A stretch of 64,000 nt of DNA, taken from positions 1 through 64,000 of the forward strand of contig CAMBEZ010000006.1 in NCBI GenBank assembly GCA_945865885.1, read 5' to 3'. Made by a program: the position numbers and the translations under genes. The notes below the pieces were generated by a model. It did no database searches. It was not told the DNA's origin and worked only from the letters and a program-made list of their open reading frames with translations. Positions 15,738 through 24,064 of this stretch are shown here, piece after piece; positions within the stretch are counted from its first letter, which is position 1; the number at the start of each line of letters is the position of its first letter. Origin of the DNA: Owenweeksia hongkongensis DSM 17368. GTDB taxonomy: Bacteria > Bacteroidota > Bacteroidia > Flavobacteriales > Schleiferiaceae.

Positions 15738-16380
15738 GTTGGCGTGTTTTCACCCCCGCGCCGTGGAACGAGCGGCGGAGTGGGGCGTGCCCCGGGTGGA
15801 GTTTTGTGCTGATGCTTTAGCCGGTGGAACCACGCCGGATCCCGCCGATGTGCGCGCGATTCGGGCGGGCTACGACGGAATTTTGGGGGCCATGGCCCGG
15901 CCGGTGGCGGGGTCGTTTGCGTACGATCGGGCCGCTTGGCTGCAACTGCAACGAGACGCGGTGGCCGTGGTGGAAGCCGGGGCTGATTTTGTGGTTTTTG
16001 GCGCGTTCAACGAGCACGGAAACTGGGACGCTGAGCGTTTGCGCCAAGTGGTGCAGGCGCTACCGGTCCCCTGTGTTTTGCACCGGATGTTCGACGACCT
16101 TTCCGATCCGTTGGCGGCGTTGGAAGACGCAATCGACGCGGGTTTTCAACGCATACTCACCGGCTGGGGGGCACGCGATCTGGAAGTGCTGAAGTTTTTG
16201 CGCGAACGTGCGAACGGTCGGATTGAGCTTTTGCCGGGCGGAGGCATTCGTTCCGCCAACGCGCAGCGCTACCGCGCCGCGGGTTTTGATTGGATTCACT
16301 CGGCGGCTTTGTCCCCGGAGGCCTACCGTGCGGCGGTGCCCCTACCGGACGAGGCCGAGGTTAAAGCCATGATGGTGTGA
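15730..16380 (+). CDS. cutC: CutC family protein
   Basis: 216 residues with the CutC TIM-barrel pattern: start LELACFHPRAVERA, GVPRVEFCADALAGGTTPDP, FVVFGAFNEHGNWD, CVLHRMFDDLSDP, RILTGWGARD and LLPGGGIRSANA. CutC was linked to copper handling in E. coli, though its enzymatic activity is unresolved. It uses a GTG start within the DUF4199 end and its TGA overlaps the ATG of the beta-mannosidase as TGATG, so three genes are translationally chained. In many relatives cutC also sits beside glycoside hydrolases, which suggests a sugar-related role, by inference. Confidence 0.93.
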   Translation: MLELACFHPRAVERAAEWGVPRVEFCADALAGGTTPDPADVRAIRAGYDGILGAMARPVAGSFAYDRAAWLQLQRDAVAVVEAGADFVVFGAFNEHGNWDAERLRQVVQALPVPCVLHRMFDDLSDPLAALEDAIDAGFQRILTGWGARDLEVLKFLRERANGRIELLPGGGIRSANAQRYRAAGFDWIHSAALSPEAYRAAVPLPDEAEVKAMMV

Positions 16381-18233
16381 TGCTGGATACCGCTTTGGTG
16401 GTCTGGGCCTTGGCGTCCCTTCCTGGGGCACCGGAAATTTGGCCAGAACCGCAAGCAACCGTAGTGGTTTGGGAGCTGGAAGAAGTAGACGGTCCGGCGT
16501 TGGCCTTCTACGAGCCCGGTACACCGTCCTCGTTCGGAACTTCCAGCCGATGGATTCCGGGTCCGCTGGAGCCGGCTTCGTGGGTGTTGCCGCGCGGCAC
16601 CCGTTCCACCGATCGCGTGGGCATGGCTTTTCCGGATGCCGACGAACTGGCCCATGTACGGCGCGCGGCGGACGGCAAACCCTACCCCACGGACAACGAT
16701 CCCGCCGGACGAACGCCCCACCTGCGGCGTCCGGGCGTGGAATACGGTTGGGATTTTTCCCGGCCGCAACCGCGAACCGGGCCGGGAACGCACCGCATTC
16801 GGGTGCGGAGTGAGGCGGCCTTGGTAGATGCTCGGTTCCACCCAGAAGATTCGCTGGCGCGCTCAGGCGCTTGGTCCGTGCACGTAGCGGTGGCCGTACC
16901 CGGGACCTACCGCACCGCCGTAACTGCGGAATGGAAAGATGCTGCTGGGCACCGGGTGGTGCAAACGGTGTCGAACCAAGTTCACCTAATTGCGGACGAG
17001 CGAGAACTTTCCGGCTCCGTTGCGCTCCAGGATTGGCCCCTGTGGCAACCCCGGCAGGCGGGCGGCCGATTGCGCACGTTGCCGCAGCGGGTCCACGTGA
17101 AGTGGCAGCTCTGGGCCGTAGACGGGCCAGCGGGCGCCGAGCATCTGGTGGATTCTGCATCGATTTGGACCGGAAAACGCACGGTGGCTCTGGAGCAAAC
17201 GCCGGAACATCCGTTTGCGTTGGTGGTCAACGGCGAGCGTCGGTTTTGTGCGGGCGTTAATGCCGTCCGCGCTCAGAACCGGACGGCCTACCCGGCGGAG
17301 AGCCCCACCCTGCGCGAGGAGGATGCCATCTTGCAGCAGCGCCTGGAAGAACTGGCGCGCTCCGGCGCCAACACCGTTCGCTTTTGGGGCGGAGGGCGCT
17401 ATCCGTCGGAGCGGTTGCTGCGCTGTGCCGATTCTCTGGGCCTGATGCTGTGGGTGGATTTTTCCTTTGCCGGAACCGTTTACCCAATGGGTGGTCCTGT
17501 TTTTGAGGAGATGAAGCAGGAGGTGGAGCGCCAAGCGGCGCGGCTGTCCGCGCATCCCTCCGTGGTGCTTTTGTGCGGCAACAACGAACTGGAAGTGGCC
17601 TGGAACAACTGGGGCTGGCAAAAAAAGTACGGCATACACGGCACGGACTCCGTTCTGTTGGCCCAGGGGATGCAGTCGTTTTTCCGCGAGTTTGTGCCGA
17701 CGGCCCTCGCCCGCCAAGCACCGGGAACCCTATACCTGCCTACATCGCCCTTGAGCAACTGGGGAAAACCGTCGGATTTTCAGACCGGGAACAACCACGA
17801 TTGGCGCGTATGGCACGGCGAACAGCCTACCGCGGTACTGGCCGAGCGGATTGCGCCTTTTGTGACGGAATGGGGTGTTCCTTCCCATCCGGGCCCCTCG
17901 GTGCGCCGGCGCTGGGTGGGGACCGACGACCACTACCTGTTCAGCTACAAGGGCATGTCCCTCCTGAATCGCTACTTGGAAAACGAAACGCGCGCTTCCC
18001 AACGCTCCTTGTCCACCGAGCGCGGTCGTGCAGGGTGGAGCCGACGCTGGCAGGCCCGGGTGATTTCGCGCACCATTACCGCTCAAGCAGCCGACCCCCG
18101 ATGCGGCGGATCCTTGGTGTGGCAATTAAACGACGTGGACGACGCCATTTCCTGGAGTTTATTGGACGCCGACAACCGGCCGAAACCGGCGTGGCGCGCG
18201 GCCAAGCGCGCCTGGCTCCGCATCCGTCGCTAG
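16380..18233 (+). CDS. GH2-type beta-mannosidase (shortened N-terminus)
   Basis: 617 residues. The catalytic barrel has the GH2 beta-mannosidase signatures: SGANTVRFWGGGRYPSE, acid/base Glu in LLCGNNELE (E403), nucleophile Glu in FVTEWGVPS (E497), and SLVWQLND...SWSLLD near the end. Beta-mannosidases release the Man-beta-1,4 residue from oligosaccharides. Family members are usually 820-890 residues; here the N-terminal jelly-roll is reduced to about 120 residues before the RRPGVEYGWDF segment, so binding of the terminal sugar may differ. A weak signal peptide is possible (LVVWALASLPGA). The start overlaps the cutC stop as TGATG. Its stop overlaps that of the convergent glycosylasparaginase gene by three bases. 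Confidence 0.9.
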   Translation: MLDTALVVWALASLPGAPEIWPEPQATVVVWELEEVDGPALAFYEPGTPSSFGTSSRWIPGPLEPASWVLPRGTRSTDRVGMAFPDADELAHVRRAADGKPYPTDNDPAGRTPHLRRPGVEYGWDFSRPQPRTGPGTHRIRVRSEAALVDARFHPEDSLARSGAWSVHVAVAVPGTYRTAVTAEWKDAAGHRVVQTVSNQVHLIADERELSGSVALQDWPLWQPRQAGGRLRTLPQRVHVKWQLWAVDGPAGAEHLVDSASIWTGKRTVALEQTPEHPFALVVNGERRFCAGVNAVRAQNRTAYPAESPTLREEDAILQQRLEELARSGANTVRFWGGGRYPSERLLRCADSLGLMLWVDFSFAGTVYPMGGPVFEEMKQEVERQAARLSAHPSVVLLCGNNELEVAWNNWGWQKKYGIHGTDSVLLAQGMQSFFREFVPTALARQAPGTLYLPTSPLSNWGKPSDFQTGNNHDWRVWHGEQPTAVLAERIAPFVTEWGVPSHPGPSVRRRWVGTDDHYLFSYKGMSLLNRYLENETRASQRSLSTERGRAGWSRRWQARVISRTITAQAADPRCGGSLVWQLNDVDDAISWSLLDADNRPKPAWRAAKRAWLRIRR

Positions 18234-19264
18234 GCTTCCAACAACGAAGGCACGCGGATCAGTTCGTCTTGTTCCGGGGTGCGCACGGCGTAGCTGAATC
18301 CCGGGCGCAAAGCGTAGGCGCCGGTCTCGCCGCGCAGGTTGACGGCAATGAACCCAATTTGGGTGTCGCCCCAGTCCACGCCCCGACGAACAAAAAATCG
18401 GTGAATTTCTTCAACCGCCTGTTTGCACGCCGCTTGCGGGGATTTGCCCGCCGTCATGGCGGCCACCACCCGGAAGGAACCCACCGTGCGGATCACCTCT
18501 TCGCCGTGGCCGGTGGCCGTGGCTCCGCCCACGCTGCCGTCCACGTACAGGCCGGCCCCAATGATGGGGGAATCGCCCACGCGTCCGTGCATTTTAAAGG
18601 CCATGCCGCTGGTGGTGCACAGGCCGGCCAGATGGCCCGCTCCGTCCAGCGCCAACAACCCAATGGTGTCGTGGTTTTCGATGTTGGGAATGGGCTTGTA
18701 TTCGGATTTGATTTTCCACTGCTCCCATTCTTTTTTGGAGTCCGGAACCATCAGGTCTTCTAGGGGAAACCCCATCTCCCGAGCGAATTGGCGAGCGCCG
18801 TCGCCCACCAGCATCACGTGCGGCGTGTGCTCCATGACGGCGCGGGCCAAGCTGCTGACGTGCACCACGTTTTCCACGGCGGCCACGGACCCGATGTTGC
18901 CCAAATGGTCCATGACGCAGGCGTCCAAGGTCACAATTCCGTCCCGGTCCGGACGTCCGCCCAAGCCTACGGAGCGTTCGTTGGGGTCCGCCTCGGTGCG
19001 CCGCGCAGCGGCCTCCACCGCGTCCAGCGCAGTGCCGTCGGGTTGCGTCAACCCGTCCCAAGCGGCGCCAATGGCGGTTTGGGCAAAGGGCCACGTGCCC
19101 AGCATGACGGGGCCGCGGGCTTTTTTGCCGTTCCGTTCGTCAGCAGGGCGCGCGTCGGTTTCGCTGGAATGACTCAGAAAGTTTGCGCCTTTCAGCCCCG
19201 TCCAACCGAACATACCGCCGGCCAAGGCCAGTCCGGCCGACTTCAAAAAATCAATGCGTTTCAC
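18230..19264 (-). CDS. Glycosylasparaginase (N4-(beta-GlcNAc)-L-asparaginase)
   Basis: 344 residues from a GTG start ten bases after the GH20 stop. The N-terminus (KRIDFLKSAGLALAGGMFG) is a Tat-like/Sec signal, so the enzyme is exported, as in Elizabethkingia. It is an Ntn hydrolase: autocleavage would occur before the Thr in ENHDTIGLLALD (about T200), which becomes the nucleophile; GRVGDSPIIGAGLYVD and TGHGE are also conserved. The enzyme cleaves the GlcNAc-Asn bond left after N-glycan digestion. The adjacent GH20 hexosaminidase and convergent beta-mannosidase complete a core-dismantling set. Confidence 0.93.
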   Translation of the reverse strand: MKRIDFLKSAGLALAGGMFGWTGLKGANFLSHSSETDARPADERNGKKARGPVMLGTWPFAQTAIGAAWDGLTQPDGTALDAVEAAARRTEADPNERSVGLGGRPDRDGIVTLDACVMDHLGNIGSVAAVENVVHVSSLARAVMEHTPHVMLVGDGARQFAREMGFPLEDLMVPDSKKEWEQWKIKSEYKPIPNIENHDTIGLLALDGAGHLAGLCTTSGMAFKMHGRVGDSPIIGAGLYVDGSVGGATATGHGEEVIRTVGSFRVVAAMTAGKSPQAACKQAVEEIHRFFVRRGVDWGDTQIGFIAVNLRGETGAYALRPGFSYAVRTPEQDELIRVPSLLEA

Positions 19265-19274
19265 GCCGTGTGGG

Positions 19275-20909
19275 TTATTTGGAGTTGAGAAAATGGGGAG
19301 CAACCCGATAGCCGCTGCGCTCCAAGTCGCGAGCATAGAGGCGCATCCGCCGCTGAAAATCCGGAAGGTGTTCCGGTTTGCGCGGTCCGGTCCACAGGAC
19401 TTCCGCCAAGGCCTCCATCCGCGGGTGCATCATGTATTCCACGTGGTCCGGGGTGAGCATGTATTCGGTCCAAACGTTTCCCTGGCTGCCCAAAATGCGC
19501 TTTTGCTCCTCTGGGGAGAGGCCGTCGGGCACCACCGAATAGAGGTACACCGCTTCCACCGGGTTGTACCCGCCGATGGCGTGCGGCTCGCCGTCTACCT
19601 TCGCTTGGTAGTGGTCAAAATAACAGGGTTTTCCGGGGGTCATGATGGCGTTGTGGCCGCTCTTCGCCGCCGCTTTGCCGCCTTCTTCCCCGCGCCAACT
19701 CATGACGGTGGCGTTGGGGGCCAGTCCGCCCTCCAAAATTTCGTCCCAGCCAATGATTTTTTTGCCGCGGTTGTTGGCAAAGCGTTCCATGCGCTGAATG
19801 AAATAGGACTGCAGTTCGTGGGCGTCCTTCAAGCCCTCTGCCCGCATGCGGGCGGTGCAACGGGCGCACTCGTTCCATCGGGTTTTGGGGCATTCGTCGC
19901 CCCCGATGTGGACGTATTCGCCCGGAAATAGGGCAAAGACCTCTGCCAAAACATTTTCCAGGAAGGCAAAAGTGGAGTCGTTTCCGGCGCAGAAGACGTC
20001 ATCAAACACGCCCCAGCCACGAGCAACTTCCAAAGGTTTTTGGCGGCAGCTCAGTTCCGGATAAGCGGCCAGTGCCGCCAACGCGTGCCCAGGCATCTCC
20101 AGTTCCGGGATGACGCGGATGTGCCGTTCGGCCGCGTAGGCCACCACCTCGCGAATCTCTTCTTGGGTGTAGAAGCCCCCGTAGCGGAGGGTGTCGAAGT
20201 ACTGCAAGGAGTAGGGGCCCTGCTGGGAGCCGCTGCGCCATCCGCCAACCTGGGTAAGCAGTGGATACTTTTTGATTTCAATGCGCCAGCCTTGGTCGTC
20301 CGTCAGGTGCCAATGAAACGTGTTCATTTTGGCGCGCGCCAAGGCGTCGAGGTGTTTTTTAAGGAACTCTACACCGAAAAAATGGCGGGAAACGTCTAAG
20401 TGCATGCCGCGGTAGGCAAAGGCCGGACGATCTTCTACTTCCAATTTCGGCAGACGGTAAACCGCCGCCGCGGTGTCTTCCACAGCACACAGAAATAGAG
20501 TTTGCAGGCCGTAAAAGACGCCCGCATCGCTGCCGCCTTCCAGCATGATTTTGCCGGACTGAACCCGCAGTTTGTACCCCTCCGCAGGCAGCGAGACGTC
20601 CACGCTCAGTTGCGCGCTCCATTCCTCGGGCTGTTGCAGGGCGGTGCGCGGTGCCGGCAGGCTGCACCGGCTCCACCACGAACGGAGCAGTTGCGCCTCT
20701 CGTTCCAAGGCGGCGGGCGCTTTAAGATTCAGCGTTCCCTGGAGCACAGCACTTCCATTCCCCACGTTCCAGGAGGCAGGAGCGGGAATCACCGGCAACC
20801 CGGGGGGTACCGCATTGTTTTGGCTCCAAAGCGACGCCGGTCCGCACAGAATGGCCCAAGCCAGCAATGCGTGCCCAACAAATTTCAATGAAGTAAATCG
20901 ACATGCCAT
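19275..20909 (-). CDS. GH20 beta-N-acetylhexosaminidase
   Basis: 544 residues with signal peptide (CRFTSLKFVGHALLAWAILCGPAS). GH20 N-terminal domain, then the barrel: YRGMHLDVSRHFF, MNTFHWHLTDDQGWRIEI, PELEMPGH and the catalytic Asp-Glu pair in HIGGDECPK (about D338/E339), plus GWDEILEGG and WRGEEGG. It removes terminal GlcNAc or GalNAc. The start is set by TATCTTGG at 20914-20921, four bases before the ATG. Co-transcribed with the glycosylasparaginase. Confidence 0.95.
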   Translation of the reverse strand: MACRFTSLKFVGHALLAWAILCGPASLWSQNNAVPPGLPVIPAPASWNVGNGSAVLQGTLNLKAPAALEREAQLLRSWWSRCSLPAPRTALQQPEEWSAQLSVDVSLPAEGYKLRVQSGKIMLEGGSDAGVFYGLQTLFLCAVEDTAAAVYRLPKLEVEDRPAFAYRGMHLDVSRHFFGVEFLKKHLDALARAKMNTFHWHLTDDQGWRIEIKKYPLLTQVGGWRSGSQQGPYSLQYFDTLRYGGFYTQEEIREVVAYAAERHIRVIPELEMPGHALAALAAYPELSCRQKPLEVARGWGVFDDVFCAGNDSTFAFLENVLAEVFALFPGEYVHIGGDECPKTRWNECARCTARMRAEGLKDAHELQSYFIQRMERFANNRGKKIIGWDEILEGGLAPNATVMSWRGEEGGKAAAKSGHNAIMTPGKPCYFDHYQAKVDGEPHAIGGYNPVEAVYLYSVVPDGLSPEEQKRILGSQGNVWTEYMLTPDHVEYMMHPRMEALAEVLWTGPRKPEHLPDFQRRMRLYARDLERSGYRVAPHFLNSK

Positions 20910-20913
20910 GCGT

Positions 20914-20921
20914 CCAAGATA
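20914..20921 (-). promoter_or_regulatory. -7-like element, GH20/glycosylasparaginase operon
   Basis: TATCTTGG, four bases before the GH20 ATG. It lies only a few bases from the opposite-strand promoter of the LOG gene. Confidence 0.5.
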
Positions 20922-20927
20922 CGTACC

Positions 20928-20935
20928 TATTTTTG
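20928..20935 (+). promoter_or_regulatory. -7 element, LOG-family gene
   Basis: TATTTTTG ending four bases before the ATG at 20940. It implies a leaderless mRNA. Confidence 0.6.
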
Positions 20936-20939
20936 CACC

Positions 20940-21536
20940 ATGCACAATTTGGAAGGTCGTCGGGTTACCGTTTACTGCGCGGGTAGCGCAAAAGTTCAAC
21001 CCAAGTACTTGCGCGCTGCGGAGGTCCTAGCTGCGGACCTCGTGGACGCCGGCGCCACCTTGCTTTTTGGCGGCGGAAAAACCGGCCTGATGGGCCATTT
21101 GGCCACCTGCGTGCTGGATCGCGGCGGTAGAGTTCAAGGCGTGATGCCGTACCTCTTAAAGGATATTGAAATGAACCACCCCGGCGTGGACGATTTTACC
21201 TTTGTGAACAGCATGGCAGAGCGCAAGGCTCTTCTGCTCCAGGACACGGCCGGTTTGGTGGCAATGCCCGGCGGCACCGGCACGTTGGACGAGCTCATTG
21301 AAGCCGTTACCTTGAAGCGCTTGGGCCAGTACCTCCAGCCCATCGTCTTGCTGAATCAGGACGGTTTTTACGACCCCCTCATTGCCCTCATCGACCGCAT
21401 GGTGGACGAAGAATTTATGAACCCCGAACACCGCAACTTGTGGACGGTGGTAGCGCACCCGAACGAGGTGGTTCCTGCCCTGAAAAGCACGCCTTTGTGG
21501 GATTCTCAGGCGGTTCTTCGGGCTTCGGTGAAGTGA
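20940..21536 (+). CDS. LOG family (TIGR00730) nucleoside-5'-monophosphate phosphoribohydrolase
   Basis: 198 residues with the Rossmann-like start VTVYCAGSAKV, TLLFGGGKTGLMG, and the signature MPGGTGTLDEL with the conserved Arg and Lys of the LOG family (MAERKALLL). Enzymes of this group hydrolyse AMP or cytokinin riboside monophosphates to base and ribose 5-phosphate; the physiological bacterial substrate is often unclear. Monocistronic as seen here, divergent from the GH20 operon with only 30 bases between start codons. Confidence 0.93.
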   Translation: MHNLEGRRVTVYCAGSAKVQPKYLRAAEVLAADLVDAGATLLFGGGKTGLMGHLATCVLDRGGRVQGVMPYLLKDIEMNHPGVDDFTFVNSMAERKALLLQDTAGLVAMPGGTGTLDELIEAVTLKRLGQYLQPIVLLNQDGFYDPLIALIDRMVDEEFMNPEHRNLWTVVAHPNEVVPALKSTPLWDSQAVLRASVK

Positions 21537-21618
21537 ATTACCCGGGTGTTCTTTCTTAGGGCATGTAAATTTCGTGTGAAGTGTGCAACACGGGTATTGT
21601 GTTTCTCAACGTTTCCAT

Positions 21619-21626
21619 TACTTTTG
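21619..21626 (+). promoter_or_regulatory. -7 element, ExbB operon
   Basis: TACTTTTG, 38 bases before the exbB ATG, giving a normal short leader. Confidence 0.6.
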
Positions 21627-21664
21627 TCGACACTATTTAAAAAGTAACTCAACTAAAAACCCAC

Positions 21665-22483
21665 ATGAAAAAGGTTTTTGCTTCCGCGCTTTTGGTCGCC
21701 ATGGCACTCCAAGCGCCCGTTTTTGCCCAAGATGCAGCTGCACCTGCTGCAACGGAAACTGCTGCACCGGCTGAAGCGACGGACACCGCCGCCGCCGCTG
21801 CTGAGGAAACAACTGAGGCTGCTGCCGCTCCTGCAGAGGAGTCCAGCTACACTCAAGTGTTCAAAAAGAAATTCATCGAAGGTGACCCCATCTGGATGGC
21901 GCCGGTTTTGTTGGTATTGATCGTTGGATTGGCCGTAGTTATTGAGCGTTTGTTGTACTTGACCTTCGCTTCTTCCAACAACGCCAAGTTCTTGAGTGAA
22001 GTTGAAGCTGCCTTGAACAAAGGTGGTGTTGATGCCGCCATGAAAGTGGCTTACGAGCACCGCGGTCCGGTGGCTACTTTGGTATACCAAGGTTTGGCCC
22101 ACTACGGTGAAGGAATGGACATGGTGGACAAGTCCATCGTTGCGGTTGGTTCTGTTGAAAACGGAAAACTAGAGCGCAACATCACTTGGATTGCCCTGTT
22201 TATTGCCTTGGCTCCGATGTTGGGTTTCTTGGGAACAGTTGTTGGTATGATTCAGGCGTTCGACGCCATCGAAGCTGCTGGTGACATTTCTCCGACCTTG
22301 GTTGCCGGTGGTATTAAAGTGGCCTTGTTGACGACCGTATTCGGTCTGATTGCCGCCATGATCTTGCAGGTATTCTACAACTTGATCCTCTCCATGGTAG
22401 ACGGTATCGTCAACAAAATGGAAGACGCATCCATCTCCTTCTTGGACATGATGATTTCGTTCGACAAAAAGAACGGTAAATAA
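21665..22483 (+). CDS. exbB: MotA/TolQ/ExbB proton channel protein
   Basis: 272 residues. An N-terminal hydrophobic signal-like helix (SALLVAMALQAPVFAQ) is followed by an Ala/Glu/Pro-rich linker (about residues 22-58) and three transmembrane helices of the ExbB fold, including MLGFLGTVVGMIQAFD and a third helix with VALLTTVFGLIAAMI. It forms the proton-driven motor that energises TonB-dependent transport. The N-terminal signal plus Ala-rich linker is typical in Bacteroidota. First gene of a four-gene operon with a small membrane protein and two ExbD subunits, six bases apart. Confidence 0.95.
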   Translation: MKKVFASALLVAMALQAPVFAQDAAAPAATETAAPAEATDTAAAAAEETTEAAAAPAEESSYTQVFKKKFIEGDPIWMAPVLLVLIVGLAVVIERLLYLTFASSNNAKFLSEVEAALNKGGVDAAMKVAYEHRGPVATLVYQGLAHYGEGMDMVDKSIVAVGSVENGKLERNITWIALFIALAPMLGFLGTVVGMIQAFDAIEAAGDISPTLVAGGIKVALLTTVFGLIAAMILQVFYNLILSMVDGIVNKMEDASISFLDMMISFDKKNGK

Positions 22484-22489
22484 GGGATC

Positions 22490-22933
22490 ATGGAAGGGTT
22501 ATTGGCCAAATACGGCAAGTGGATCGCCATCGCCCTGGGGGTGATTGGTTTGATTCCTTCACTTGTTGTTTACTTCGTCGAAGGCGAACAACTGGATAAA
22601 ACCGTTGAGTACGGTTTGTACTTGACGTACATCATTTCTTTGGTGGCCATTGCAGCTGCTATTGGTGGTGCAGTACGTGGGATTTTAATCAACCCGAACG
22701 GAGTTCGCTCTACCGTGTTGGGTGTTGGATTTCTCTTTGCCATTTTGGTGGTTTCCTATCTTTTTGCAGACGGAAGCGATTACATGGAGTACCAGAAAAT
22801 GAAGATGACCGAATCCGGATCTCGCTGGGTGAGTGCAGGCTTGAATGCTTTGAACATCATCTTGGCCTTAGCCACGTTATCCGTGGTCTTCTCTGCTTTG
22901 TACCGTGCGGGCTTGATCCGATTGCGCAAATAA
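22490..22933 (+). CDS. Four-helix membrane protein in ExbB-ExbD operon
   Basis: 147 residues with four hydrophobic helices (WIAIALGVIGLIPSLVVYF, YGLYLTYIISLVAIAAAIGG, VLGVGFLFAILVVSYLF, LNIILALATLSVVFSALY) and short basic cytoplasmic ends. I do not recognise a named family, but its place between exbB and exbD, with gaps of six and seven bases, indicates a role in assembly or regulation of this proton-driven motor. It is not an ExbD itself: it has no periplasmic domain and no Asp in the first helix at the usual place. Confidence 0.8.
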   Translation: MEGLLAKYGKWIAIALGVIGLIPSLVVYFVEGEQLDKTVEYGLYLTYIISLVAIAAAIGGAVRGILINPNGVRSTVLGVGFLFAILVVSYLFADGSDYMEYQKMKMTESGSRWVSAGLNALNIILALATLSVVFSALYRAGLIRLRK

Positions 22934-22940
22934 CTGAGTT

Positions 22941-23510
22941 ATGGCCAAGCGTTCAGTACCTGAAATCAATGCGGGCTCGATGGCGGACATCGCCTTCCTG
23001 CTGTTGATTTTCTTTTTGGTAACCACCACGATGGACGTGGACAAGGGATTGAACCGTAAGTTGCCGCCGTGGGACGATAACCCCATTAAGGAAACATCCA
23101 CCATCAAAGAAAAGAACGTTTTCGTGGTGTTGGTTAACGGTCAGGACCAATTGTTGGTTGAAGATGAGTACATGGATGTGCGTGATTTGCGTCAGGCAGC
23201 CAAGGAATTCATCGACAACAATGGCGACGGTTCTTGCGACGTCTGCAAAGGAAGCCGCAGTCCGGAGTCATCAGACAATCCGGCAAAAGCAATCATTTCT
23301 CTTCAGAACGACCGGGGTACCTCCTACGAGACCTACATCAAAGTTCAGAACGAATTGGTAGCTGCCTACAATGATTTGCGCGATGAATTGGCTCAATCCC
23401 AGTTTGGCAAGCCTTTTGATTTATTGGGCGAAGATGCCAAGAAGTTTGTGCAAGACAAATATCCTCAGATCATTTCCGAGGCCGAACCCGTTAGTTTAGG
23501 AGGACGTTAA
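22941..23510 (+). CDS. exbD: ExbD/TolR family protein (first copy)
   Basis: 189 residues. A short cytoplasmic start, then one transmembrane helix containing the essential Asp (SMADIAFLLLIFFLVTTTM) and a periplasmic domain with the ExbD pattern VFVVLVNGQDQLLVEDE. A Cys-containing insert (GSCDVCKG, near residue 95) and a long C-terminal part distinguish it from the second copy. It couples proton flow through ExbB to force on TonB. It precedes the second exbD by one base. Confidence 0.94.
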   Translation: MAKRSVPEINAGSMADIAFLLLIFFLVTTTMDVDKGLNRKLPPWDDNPIKETSTIKEKNVFVVLVNGQDQLLVEDEYMDVRDLRQAAKEFIDNNGDGSCDVCKGSRSPESSDNPAKAIISLQNDRGTSYETYIKVQNELVAAYNDLRDELAQSQFGKPFDLLGEDAKKFVQDKYPQIISEAEPVSLGGR

Positions 23511-23511
23511 T

Positions 23512-23994
23512 ATGGGACGCATTCGTAAAAAGAAGTCCGGCGGGACGCCTGAGCTTTCAACCGCTTCGTTGCCGGATATCGTATTCATGTTGTTGTTTTT
23601 CTTCATGGTTACAACAACCATGCGTGAGGTGGATTTGAAGATTTCTTTGAAGAAACCGCGTGCTACTGAAATTCAAAAATTGGAGCGCAAAGATTTGGTA
23701 GCCTACATCTATGTGGGTACTCCCAAGAATGCTGCTACGTACGGTACTGAGCCTCGTGTGCAGTTGGACGATCAATTGGCCACAACCCAAGACATTGGTG
23801 GTTTCGTCGTGGTGAAACGCGAAGAGATCAACGAAAAGGAGCGTCCGTTGATGACCGTTTCGATTAAGTCGGACATCAAGGTGCGTATGGGTTTGATTGG
23901 AGACATCAAGCAAGAACTGCGCAAAGCACAGGCTTTGAAAATCAATTACTCAACCAATCCTACCACGTCAGAAGAATTGTTTAAGGTTTATTGA
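23512..23994 (+). CDS. exbD: ExbD/TolR family protein (second copy)
   Basis: 160 residues with a basic N-terminus, a transmembrane helix with conserved Asp (TASLPDIVFMLLFFFMVTTT) and a shorter periplasmic domain ending in a TolR-like part (IKVRMGLIGDIKQELRKA). Two unlike ExbD copies behind one ExbB are common in Bacteroidota. It is the last gene before a bidirectional terminator. Confidence 0.94.
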   Translation: MGRIRKKKSGGTPELSTASLPDIVFMLLFFFMVTTTMREVDLKISLKKPRATEIQKLERKDLVAYIYVGTPKNAATYGTEPRVQLDDQLATTQDIGGFVVVKREEINEKERPLMTVSIKSDIKVRMGLIGDIKQELRKAQALKINYSTNPTTSEELFKVY

Positions 23995-24010
23995 GGTTCT
24001 TTGTTGTTTA

Positions 24011-24038
24011 AAAAAACCCCGCCTTGGCGGGGTTTTTT
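24011..24038. terminator. Bidirectional terminator after the ExbB operon
   Basis: Stem CCCCGCC/GGCGGGG with A-run before and T-run after, so it works for both the exb operon and the convergent CPBP protease gene. Confidence 0.9.
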
Positions 24039-24064
24039 ATTGGTGCCTGTTGCTCTTTTGGGCG

